Source: SAR86 cluster bacterium (lineage in GTDB: Bacteria; Pseudomonadota; Gammaproteobacteria; SAR86; D2472). From it: a stretch of DNA of 7,291 nucleotides. A program made the translations under genes and the position numbers. Shown here one piece after another: positions 1-5,468 of this stretch; the first letter of the stretch is position 1; each line of letters opens with the position of its first letter. The notes beneath the pieces were generated by a model. The model made no database searches and was not told the DNA's origin. It was given only the letters and a program-made list of their open reading frames with translations. The stretch lies in NCBI GenBank assembly GCA_029248485.1, contig JAQWJG010000069.1:1-7291 (forward strand), in the 5' to 3' direction.

Positions 1-714
1 TTGAAACCTGATGCTGTTGTGTTGGTTGCTACTACTAAAGCTTTAAAAATGCATGGCGGCATTAAAAAAGATGATCTTGGGTCTGAAAATGTAGATGCTG
101 TTACTTTGGGTTGCCAAAATCTAGCCAGGCACATTGAAAACATTAAAAAATTTGGTGTTCCAGTTGTAGTTGCCATCAATGATTTCATCACCGACACAGA
201 AAAAGAGCACGCTGCAATTATTGATTACTGTAAGAAGATTAGTGTTGAATGCAAAATTTCTTCTCATTGGGAGAAAGGTGGCAAGGGCGCATCTGATCTT
301 GCAGAGGAGGTTGTCAAAATGGCGGATTCAAATTTAGCTGAGTTTAAAACTCTGTATGACAATAAAATGTCTCTGTGGGATAAAACTCAGCATATTGCTC
401 AAAATATTTATGGTGCTTCCGAAATCATTGCAGATAAAAAAGTTCGCAATCAATTCCAGAAGTTAGAAGATGATGGATTTGGTGAATACCCCATATGTAT
501 GGCAAAGACCCAATATAGTTTTTCTACTGACCCATTGTTAATGGGTGCTCCATCAGGACATGATGTTCCAATCAAAGAAGTTCGATTGTCTGCAGGTGCA
601 GAATTTATTGTTGTTGTGTGCGGTGACATTATGACGATGCCGGGTTTGCCAAGAATACCTGCTGCGGAAAACATAGATGTTGACGATGAGGGATTGATTC
701 AAGGATTATTCTAG
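1..714 (+). CDS. fhs: Formate-tetrahydrofolate ligase, C-terminal part (5' end outside window)
   Basis: Formate-tetrahydrofolate ligase (10-formyl-THF synthetase) joins formate to tetrahydrofolate using ATP; the reaction is reversible and can also release formate from 10-formyl-THF. The 237 visible residues are the C-terminal part of a family usually near 557 residues, and the reading frame is open at base 1, so the gene starts upstream; the TTG at base 1 is an internal Leu codon. Family landmarks seen are LKPDAVVLVAT followed by ALKMHGG at the left edge, VPVVVAINDFITDT, the KGGKGASDLAEEVV segment, and the C-terminal run LMGAPSGHDVPIKEVRLSAGAEF, GDIMTMPGLPR and a final GLF. The ATP-binding N-terminal P-loop lies outside the window. 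It ends with TAG only 26 bases before fdh, so the two are probably cotranscribed. No frameshift or missing C-terminal block is seen. Confidence 0.96.
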   Translation: MKPDAVVLVATTKALKMHGGIKKDDLGSENVDAVTLGCQNLARHIENIKKFGVPVVVAINDFITDTEKEHAAIIDYCKKISVECKISSHWEKGGKGASDLAEEVVKMADSNLAEFKTLYDNKMSLWDKTQHIAQNIYGASEIIADKKVRNQFQKLEDDGFGEYPICMAKTQYSFSTDPLLMGAPSGHDVPIKEVRLSAGAEFIVVVCGDIMTMPGLPRIPAAENIDVDDEGLIQGLF

Positions 715-740
715 AAATTTAATTTAAGAGGAGAGAAAAA

Positions 741-1937
741 ATGAAAATATTATGTGTCTTATATGACGACCCAAAGGGCGGGATGCCATCAAGTTACCCG
801 CTAAAGGAACTACCAAAACTTGAAAAATATCCCGATGGCATGACATTGCCAAGTCCTAAGGGAAGAGATTTTGCTCCAGGAGAATTGCTCGGTTGTGTTT
901 CAGGTGAGCTTGGCTTGAGAAAGTTTTTAGAGGATAGGGGGCATACACTCGTTGTGACATCTGACAAAGATGCAGATGGCTGCACAGCAGACAAGGAATT
1001 GGTAGATGCAGATATTGTTATTTCCCAGCCTTTTTGGCCTTACTATCTGACAAGGAAGAGAATGGAGAGTGCGCCTAACTTAAAGATGGCCATTACAGCT
1101 GGTATTGGCTCTGATCATGTGGATTTACAAGCTGCCATGGATCATAAGGTTGATGTTGTTGAAGTGACTTATTGTAATTCTCGGTCAGTTGCCGAGCATA
1201 TCGTCATGATGATTCTTGCTTTGGTTAGGGATTATCATAATCAACATAGGATAGTGAATGAGGGCGGTTGGCATATAGCTGATGCAGTCCAGAGATCTTA
1301 TGATGTAGAAGGAATGCATATAGGTACAATTGCGGCCGGTAGAATTGGCTATGACATGCTAAGAAAAATGCATCCATTTGATGTTCATCTTCATTACTTT
1401 GATAAGCACAGATTAAGCTCTGAAAAAGAAGCAGAGTTGAATTTAACTTACCATGACTCTGTAGAGTCCTTGGTTGCAGCTTGTGATGTTATTAATATTA
1501 GTTGTCCTTTGCATCCAGAAACAGAGCATTTATTTAATGATGAGTTGATTGCTAAATGTAAGCCTGGTGCTTATATCATCAACACTGCAAGAGGAAAAAT
1601 TTGTGATAAGGATGCCATTGTCAGGGCCTTAGAGTCGGGTCAATTAAGTGGATATGCAGGAGACGTTTGGTTCCCTCAACCAGCTCCAAATGATCATGTC
1701 TGGAGAACAATGCCGCATCACGGCATGACTCCACATACCTCAGGAACCTCTTTATCGGCACAAACAAGATATGCAGATGGGGTGAGAGAAATATTAGAGT
1801 GTTTCTTTGATGGTGAAGAAATTAGAAATCCATATTTAATTGTTAAAGATGGTGATCTAGCTGGCATGGGAGCTCATTCTTATACCAAAGGAACTGCAAC
1901 AGGTGGTTCTGAAGAAGCGGCTAAGTTTAAAAAGTAG
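741..1937 (+). CDS. fdh: NAD-dependent formate dehydrogenase, single-subunit type
   Basis: Cytosolic, metal-free D-2-hydroxyacid-dehydrogenase-type enzyme that oxidises formate to CO2 with NAD+. The 398 residues match the Pseudomonas sp. 101 type (about 400) along the whole length. Known active-site residues fall at the same numbers: Asn146 (in YCNS), Arg284 (NTARGK), Gln313 (WFPQPAP) and His332 (TPHTSG). The Rossmann segment is GTIAAGRIG (195-203), and Asp221 in HYFDKHR fits NAD+ rather than NADP+ preference. The C-terminal GAHSYTKG and GGSEEAAKFKK tail, typical of bacterial FDH, is present. The ATG is preceded by GAGGAG with 7-base spacing, and the N-terminus KILCVLYDDP is the family's. It lies between fhs and the glutathione-dependent dehydrogenase, as expected for the last step of formaldehyde dissimilation and a source of NADH. 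Confidence 0.97.
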   Translation: MKILCVLYDDPKGGMPSSYPLKELPKLEKYPDGMTLPSPKGRDFAPGELLGCVSGELGLRKFLEDRGHTLVVTSDKDADGCTADKELVDADIVISQPFWPYYLTRKRMESAPNLKMAITAGIGSDHVDLQAAMDHKVDVVEVTYCNSRSVAEHIVMMILALVRDYHNQHRIVNEGGWHIADAVQRSYDVEGMHIGTIAAGRIGYDMLRKMHPFDVHLHYFDKHRLSSEKEAELNLTYHDSVESLVAACDVINISCPLHPETEHLFNDELIAKCKPGAYIINTARGKICDKDAIVRALESGQLSGYAGDVWFPQPAPNDHVWRTMPHHGMTPHTSGTSLSAQTRYADGVREILECFFDGEEIRNPYLIVKDGDLAGMGAHSYTKGTATGGSEEAAKFKK

Positions 1938-1979
1938 AGAGCACTATATTTTTTAATTTTGATATAAAAGAGGTAGAGA

Positions 1980-3089
1980 TTGATTAAAACTAGAGCAGCG
2001 GTTGCTTTCGAGGCTGGCAAACCTTTAGAGATTATTGAAGTTGATCTGCAAGGGCCTAAGGCTGGAGAAGTTCTGGTTGAAATAAAGGCAACTGGAGTAT
2101 GCCATACAGATGCCTTTACTTTATCTGGGGAAGATCCTGAGGGGGCTTTTCCTGCAATCTTGGGTCATGAAGGTGCCGGCATAGTGGTCGAGGTTGGAAA
2201 GGGCGTTAAGAGTTTGAAGCCCGGAGATCATGTCATACCTCTCTATACAGCAGAATGTGGGGAGTGCGAGTTTTGCCTTCATCCAAAGACTAATTTGTGT
2301 CAAGCGGTAAGAGAAACACAAGGTAAAGGCATTATGCCTGATGGCACAAGCAGATTCTCGCTTGATGGTAAGCCTATTCTTCACTATATGGGATGTTCAA
2401 CATTCTCTAATTACTCAGTGCTTCCTGAAATTTCTTTAGCAAAAGTTAGAAAGGATGCTCCCTTTGATAAGATTTGTTATATCGGCTGCGGAGTAACTAC
2501 AGGAATAGGAGCTGTAGCTTTCACTATGGGTGTTGAAGCTGGATCTACGGTAGCAGTATTTGGATTAGGGAGTATTGGTCTCAATGTTATTCAAGGCGCG
2601 AGGATGGTTGGCGCATCAAGAATCATTGGCATAGATTTGAATGATTCTCGTGCATCCATTGCAACCAAATTTGGCATGACTGACTTTATTAATCCCAATC
2701 ATATTGAAAACGTGGTTGATCACATTATTGAGATGACGGGTGGAGGAGTTGATTATAGTTTTGAGTGCATAGGGAACGTTGATGTGATGAGGCAAGCACT
2801 TGAGTGTTGCCATAAAGGTTGGGGTGAGAGTTGCATCATTGGTGTAGCAGGAGCTGGCAAAGAAATATCAACCAGACCTTTTCAACTTGTTACTGGTCGC
2901 TCATGGCGAGGTACAGCCTTTGGAGGCGCAAGAGGCCGAACAGACGTACCAAGAATAGTTGATTGGTATATGGATGGAAAAATTAATATAGATGATCTGA
3001 TTACACATAAAATGCCGCTTGAGGATATTAATAAAGCATTTGATCTAATGCATGAAGGCAAAAGCATTCGTTCTGTTGTTGAGTTTTAA
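1980..3089 (+). CDS. frmA: S-(hydroxymethyl)glutathione dehydrogenase / class III alcohol dehydrogenase
   Basis: Zinc-dependent medium-chain dehydrogenase that oxidises the formaldehyde-glutathione adduct to S-formylglutathione with NAD+; also called adhC or flhA. The 369 residues are the usual length. Catalytic zinc ligands are Cys41 (GVCHTD), His63 (GHEGAG) and Cys170 (GCGVTTG); the structural zinc loop has Cys93, Cys96, Cys99 and Cys107. The coenzyme fold shows FGLGSIG (194-200) and Asp219. Arg111 in [11 protein letters not shown] corresponds to the class III arginine that binds the glutathione carboxylate, which distinguishes it from ethanol dehydrogenases. The start is TTG: it gives the family N-terminus ([17 protein letters not shown]), has GAGG six bases upstream, and the next Met is far inside. 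It lies 42 bases after fdh. S-formylglutathione hydrolase, the usual partner, is not in the window. Confidence 0.96.
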   Translation: MIKTRAAVAFEAGKPLEIIEVDLQGPKAGEVLVEIKATGVCHTDAFTLSGEDPEGAFPAILGHEGAGIVVEVGKGVKSLKPGDHVIPLYTAECGECEFCLHPKTNLCQAVRETQGKGIMPDGTSRFSLDGKPILHYMGCSTFSNYSVLPEISLAKVRKDAPFDKICYIGCGVTTGIGAVAFTMGVEAGSTVAVFGLGSIGLNVIQGARMVGASRIIGIDLNDSRASIATKFGMTDFINPNHIENVVDHIIEMTGGGVDYSFECIGNVDVMRQALECCHKGWGESCIIGVAGAGKEISTRPFQLVTGRSWRGTAFGGARGRTDVPRIVDWYMDGKINIDDLITHKMPLEDINKAFDLMHEGKSIRSVVEF

Positions 3090-3100
3090 CTGTTACTCAA
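3079..3100. terminator. Inverted repeat at the end of frmA, possible weak terminator
   Basis: TTGAGT (3079-3084) and ACTCAA (3095-3100) form a perfect 6-bp stem with a 10-base loop that includes the frmA stop codon. A run of seven T (3115-3121) follows only about 15 bases later, inside a second, very weak CTAAA/TTTAG hairpin (3110-3123). The position between convergent genes fits a terminator, but the stem is short and AT-rich, and the T-run is not directly adjacent. Confidence 0.3.
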
Positions 3101-3134
3101 GAATTCTATCTAAATTTTTTTAGCACACTGACTT

Positions 3135-3692
3135 TCAAACAAAAGATTGTGGCTTCCTAGAAAAAATTTCTTCGATCATTGGGATAAAATATTCTAAAGA
3201 TTTTACTTTATAGCTTGGATCAAATGATTTTTGATCCCATTTTGAGCAGAAGTCTACACAGTCTTGATAGTATGGGTGATCTTTGTGTTGATCTCTTAAA
3301 TCCCTATCTTCATCGTAATGATGCATCCAATAATAGCCCTGAAATAAACCATGATGCAAAACTATCCAATAGTTCTTTTCATTTATATATGGTCTTAAAA
3401 GTGCAGCAGATACTTGAGAGTGATTAGAAGGTGATATTACATCACCTATATCATGAAGAAGGGCGCAAACAATTGTTTCAACATCAGCACCATCTTCCTC
3501 TGCTCTTGTGGCCGTTTGGAGTGAATGTTGAAGCCTGCTAATTTGATAAGGGGAATCTCCATCCATCATTTGCAGCCACTGGATCACACGCTTAGATAAG
3601 CCCCTCTCATTTTCAGAGTCATGGATCGCCACTAAGTCGTAATCTTCTTTTGTGCCTTGATCCATCGACGTAAAGCTAACTTTTTTTACCAA
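3135..3692 (-). CDS. HD-domain protein, probable di-iron oxygenase of the PhnZ/TmpB group (often annotated as predicted HD phosphohydrolase)
   Basis: Small soluble protein of 185 residues. Likely metal ligands are His56 (RLQHSLQTATRA), His80-Asp81 (ALLHDIGD), His91 (SNHSQ), His113 or His114 (IVLHHGLFQGYY) and Asp153 (SKWDQKSFDP). This matches the order and rough spacing of ligands in PhnZ, a mixed-valent di-iron oxygenase that cleaves a C-P bond. Databases usually call relatives 'predicted HD phosphohydrolase'. PhnZ's Tyr/Glu pair ahead of the first His is not reproduced exactly: only Tyr49 is near. The start is TTG, with GAGG (3701-3704) eight bases upstream inside the preceding gene, and it yields the N-terminus VKKVSFTSMDQGT that I recall for this family; a later ATG at codon 10 would remove it. 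One base separates it from the dioxygenase stop, implying coupled translation. By analogy to TmpB it could oxidise a 1-hydroxy-trimethylaminoethylphosphonate to glycine betaine and phosphate; substrate unproven. Confidence 0.85.
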   Translation of the reverse strand: MVKKVSFTSMDQGTKEDYDLVAIHDSENERGLSKRVIQWLQMMDGDSPYQISRLQHSLQTATRAEEDGADVETIVCALLHDIGDVISPSNHSQVSAALLRPYINEKNYWIVLHHGLFQGYYWMHHYDEDRDLRDQHKDHPYYQDCVDFCSKWDQKSFDPSYKVKSLEYFIPMIEEIFSRKPQSFV

Positions 3693-3693
3693 C

Positions 3694-4779
3694 TTAATTA
3701 CCTCGCAAATCTTTGTAAAGAACTAAATTATTTTCTATGTTATCTAGTTCATAGTAGGCATCTTGAAGATGACGCTTGCTATTAGGTTTAAATTCTTTTC
3801 TACCATGCAGGACTCGATGAGCTGAAACTATAAGTATGTTGCCAGCTTCAAGTCGAAAAGTTGATTTATATTTATCATCATTAATTCTCTTACATAGCTC
3901 ATGATAAGCTTGATAAAATAAATTTAAATTTCTTGCACTTGGATCAATCATTTGCATTAATTGATTGGAGTATCTAAGCCCTGTGACATCATTTAGAGAA
4001 TTTAGCCTAATAATTGGCTCATTTGCATAAGTTTCATTTTCTTCATCAAATTCTCTAAAAGGAACCGGAAAGGTTGTCAAAATTTCAAAGAACTCTGGAA
4101 AGTCATTTTTCAGATCACTGAGAACTTTATAACCATCAATTATTATTGATTCTCCGCCATCACATTCATTTTGAAGCATATGAAGCGCTTGCACGCTCGG
4201 AGGCCAAGAATAGCTGGCAAAGTCATTGTGGGGAGGGACTTCTAAAGAAGTATGCGCAATATTGTATATATGACCATCCACAGAGACATTATGAATACGC
4301 TCAAACAATACTTCTCTTATCGGACCAAGTCTTGGAGCTAGGTCTTCTAATGAGCCAGGAATGCATGGAGAGTTTGAAATACATATTGCACCTTGAGCAA
4401 TAAATTCAGAGAAAGCATCTATTGCAACATTATCATCTTCAAGAAAATCAGACCAATCATAATAATTTGGAATGAAGTCATTGGCCCAAAGTATTTTTTT
4501 GGGCTTTCTAGATTTTTTTAAAAATTCTATATCTTGAAAGTGAATGACTGTCTCATGATTATCCGGCCAAAATACATTCACAGCTTTGTCATTCACATCA
4601 ACGCTCTTAGGCTTAATATTTGCAGGAATAGAATTCAGCATAAATCTTTTTTCTTTGGTTTCTTCGACCCTACAATCCTTGCAAGGGCAGTTATCCCTTA
4701 TCCAAAGAAATGGAAGCTCATAGTCTAATTTTTTATTATTAATAATTTTTAATGAGGCTTTGCCCATTTCAAAATCCAT
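3694..4779 (-). CDS. Gamma-butyrobetaine-hydroxylase-like Fe(II)/2-oxoglutarate dioxygenase (TauD/TfdA family; TmpA candidate)
   Basis: Non-haem iron oxygenase of 361 residues that should hydroxylate its substrate using O2 and 2-oxoglutarate. The N-terminal domain (about 1-95) carries WIRDNCPCKDC with Cys31, Cys33 and Cys36 plus a downstream His (75 or 80), the zinc site of gamma-butyrobetaine hydroxylases (DUF971-like). The TauD domain follows: the iron triad is His184-x-Asp186 and His325 (RVLHGR), with Arg336 (SKRHLQDAYYE) placed to bind 2-oxoglutarate. Tyr190 and Trp192 just after the HxD motif could help form an aromatic pocket for a trimethylammonium group (inference). GGAGGA (4784-4789) lies four bases before the ATG. 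It is the first gene of the minus-strand unit and is followed at once by the HD protein. That pairing fits TmpA, acting on 2-(trimethylammonio)ethylphosphonate, better than carnitine synthesis, but a true gamma-butyrobetaine hydroxylase remains possible. Confidence 0.88.
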   Translation of the reverse strand: MDFEMGKASLKIINNKKLDYELPFLWIRDNCPCKDCRVEETKEKRFMLNSIPANIKPKSVDVNDKAVNVFWPDNHETVIHFQDIEFLKKSRKPKKILWANDFIPNYYDWSDFLEDDNVAIDAFSEFIAQGAICISNSPCIPGSLEDLAPRLGPIREVLFERIHNVSVDGHIYNIAHTSLEVPPHNDFASYSWPPSVQALHMLQNECDGGESIIIDGYKVLSDLKNDFPEFFEILTTFPVPFREFDEENETYANEPIIRLNSLNDVTGLRYSNQLMQMIDPSARNLNLFYQAYHELCKRINDDKYKSTFRLEAGNILIVSAHRVLHGRKEFKPNSKRHLQDAYYELDNIENNLVLYKDLRGN

Positions 4780-4783
4780 TCGT

Positions 4784-4789
4784 TCCTCC
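4784..4789 (-). promoter_or_regulatory. Strong ribosome binding site of the dioxygenase gene
   Basis: On the minus strand the sequence GGAGGA precedes the ATG at 4779 with four bases between. It supports that start over the Met at codon 5. Confidence 0.75.
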
Positions 4790-4813
4790 AGCTAAAAATT
4801 AGATATTACAAAA

Positions 4814-4842
4814 ATCATATTCCGATAAAATTTTTTGAGCAA
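4814..4842 (-). promoter_or_regulatory. Candidate sigma-70-type promoter for the dioxygenase/HD unit
   Basis: Read on the minus strand, TTGCTC (4842-4837) is followed after exactly 17 bases by TATGAT (4819-4814), a five-of-six match to the -10 consensus. Transcription would begin near 4807, giving a leader of roughly 28 bases that contains the strong ribosome binding site. The -35 match is only three of six. Confidence 0.45.
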
Positions 4843-4870
4843 TAGTATTTATTTATTTTCTTTGGAGGAG

Positions 4871-4893
4871 GTGCATCGGAGATAAATATGCAC
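4871..4893 (+). promoter_or_regulatory. Inverted repeat enclosing the leader-ORF ribosome binding site and start codon
   Basis: GTGCAT (4871-4876) and ATGCAC (4888-4893) are perfect reverse complements separated by 11 bases. As RNA this makes a 6-bp hairpin whose loop holds GGAG (4878-4881) and whose 3' arm starts with the AUG of the leader ORF. As DNA the same dyad has the T-N11-A form seen in LysR-type regulator sites. Either reading is inference; the dyad itself is plain in the sequence. Confidence 0.4.
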
Positions 4894-4929
4894 ACAATTC
4901 AACTGTTATTATGTATGCTGTTTGAGTGA
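4888..4929 (+). CDS. 13-residue leader ORF overlapping the HPP gene start
   Basis: ATG at 4888 opens a 13-codon frame encoding a short, mostly hydrophobic peptide (MHTIQLLLCMLFE) that ends in TGA at 4927-4929. GGAG lies six bases before the ATG, a much better ribosome site than anything in front of the HPP gene. Its stop overlaps the HPP start as GTGA, the classic arrangement for translational coupling: ribosomes finishing here could restart on the GTG. I recognise no family for the peptide. An alternative is that a one-base sequencing error hides the true N-terminus of the HPP protein, in which case these codons would belong to it. Confidence 0.4.
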   Translation: MHTIQLLLCMLFE

Positions 4930-5387
4930 AAAATAATATTATTTCTGGGTTTGGAGCATTTTTATGTATTTCTGCACTTGCATACATTAATTCTTTTGAT
5001 GAGAGTAATTTATGGTTGATACCTCCATTTGGAGCAAGCATGGTTTTGGTTATGGCGGTTCACGAAAGTCCTTTAGCCCACCCAAAAAATGTTTTTTTTG
5101 GTCATATAATTTCTGCCTTTTCAGGAGTTTTTGTATTTGCAATATTCGGCTTTTCAAATTTGAGCGTTGGGCTTGGAGTTGGATTGGCAATATTTTTAAT
5201 GATGCTAACCAAGACGATTCATCCGCCAGCTGGAGCAAATCCTATTATTGCAATTCTGGGCGCTAAAGGTGCAGGCTTCATAATAATTCCTGTAGCCGTC
5301 GGAGCAGCATTCATAGTTCTTTTTGCAATAACTTATAACAAATTATTAAAGAGGAAATATTTCACTTTTAATGAATTCAGAGGCTGA
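4926..5387 (+). CDS. HPP-family integral membrane protein
   Basis: Inner-membrane protein of 153 residues with about four hydrophobic segments (roughly 5-22, 58-75, 80-95 and 108-137). It carries the family hallmarks IPPFGAS (32-38), ESPLAHPKN (47-55) and IHPPAGANP (98-106), the last containing the His-Pro-Pro that names the family, plus a basic C-terminal tail (KLLKRK). Some plant and cyanobacterial HPP proteins have been linked to nitrite transport; the role of proteobacterial ones is largely unknown and I do not assign a substrate. The start is GTG, directly preceded in frame by a stop codon, with no Shine-Dalgarno of its own. It overlaps the end of a 13-codon leader ORF, so translation is probably coupled. 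It is divergent from the dioxygenase unit and may share its control region. Confidence 0.85.
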   Translation: MKNNIISGFGAFLCISALAYINSFDESNLWLIPPFGASMVLVMAVHESPLAHPKNVFFGHIISAFSGVFVFAIFGFSNLSVGLGVGLAIFLMMLTKTIHPPAGANPIIAILGAKGAGFIIIPVAVGAAFIVLFAITYNKLLKRKYFTFNEFRG

Positions 5388-5392
5388 ATTTA
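5372..5392. other. Hairpin spanning the HPP stop codon
   Basis: AATTCAG (5374-5380) and CTGAATT (5384-5390) form a perfect 7-bp stem with a three-base loop. One G-U and one U-A pair can extend it to 9 bp (5372-5392). The HPP stop codon TGA (5385-5387) is inside the 3' arm. No T-run follows, so it is not a standard intrinsic terminator; it could protect the transcript end, contribute to termination, or be a protein site. Confidence 0.35.
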
Positions 5393-5416
5393 CCCCCTAA
5401 ACTTAATAAAAAATAA

Positions 5417-5444
5417 TTGTCTTTAGCATCTGTTCAAGCACAAT
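5417..5444 (+). promoter_or_regulatory. Candidate promoter of the DmdA-like gene
   Basis: TTGTCT (5417-5422, four of six to the -35 consensus) is followed after 16 bases by CACAAT (5439-5444, four of six to the -10 consensus). A start near 5451 would leave a leader of about 16 bases. The match is modest for AT-rich DNA. Confidence 0.25.
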
Positions 5445-5453
5445 AAAAAAGTG

Positions 5454-5468
5454 ATAGCATCTTGCTAT
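5454..5468 (+). promoter_or_regulatory. Inverted repeat on the start codon of the DmdA-like gene
   Basis: ATAGCA (5454-5459) and TGCTAT (5463-5468) are perfect reverse complements around a three-base loop, and the last two bases are the A and T of the ATG. The gene has no clear Shine-Dalgarno in front of this start. The hairpin may restrict initiation, or the dyad may be an operator just downstream of the promoter candidate. The eight bases TAGCATCT (5455-5462) also occur at 5424-5431, 31 bases earlier on the same strand. Confidence 0.35.

Noticed and set aside
450..674. Minus-strand open frame inside fhs
   Set aside because: Fully overlaps the strongly conserved C-terminus of formate-tetrahydrofolate ligase and encodes no recognisable protein.
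2121..2384. Minus-strand open frame inside the class III dehydrogenase
   Set aside because: Lies over the zinc-binding region of the real gene; the translation has no family features.
4146..4403. Plus-strand open frame antisense to the dioxygenase
   Set aside because: Overlaps the iron-binding HxD region of a clear gene on the other strand; no ribosome site and no recognisable content.
3694..4779. Taurine dioxygenase assignment for the TauD-family gene
   Set aside because: The N-terminal CPCKDC zinc site and overall length belong to the gamma-butyrobetaine-hydroxylase branch, which taurine dioxygenases lack.
4780..4887. Possible riboswitch (glycine or SAM type) in the divergent region
   Set aside because: GA-rich segments are present, but I found no conserved aptamer core or paired-helix layout; only the simple 6-bp dyad is supported.
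5012..5266. Plus-strand alternative frame within the HPP gene
   Set aside because: The composition is that of an out-of-frame membrane protein (Phe, Ser and Cys rich); the other frame has the intact HPP motifs.
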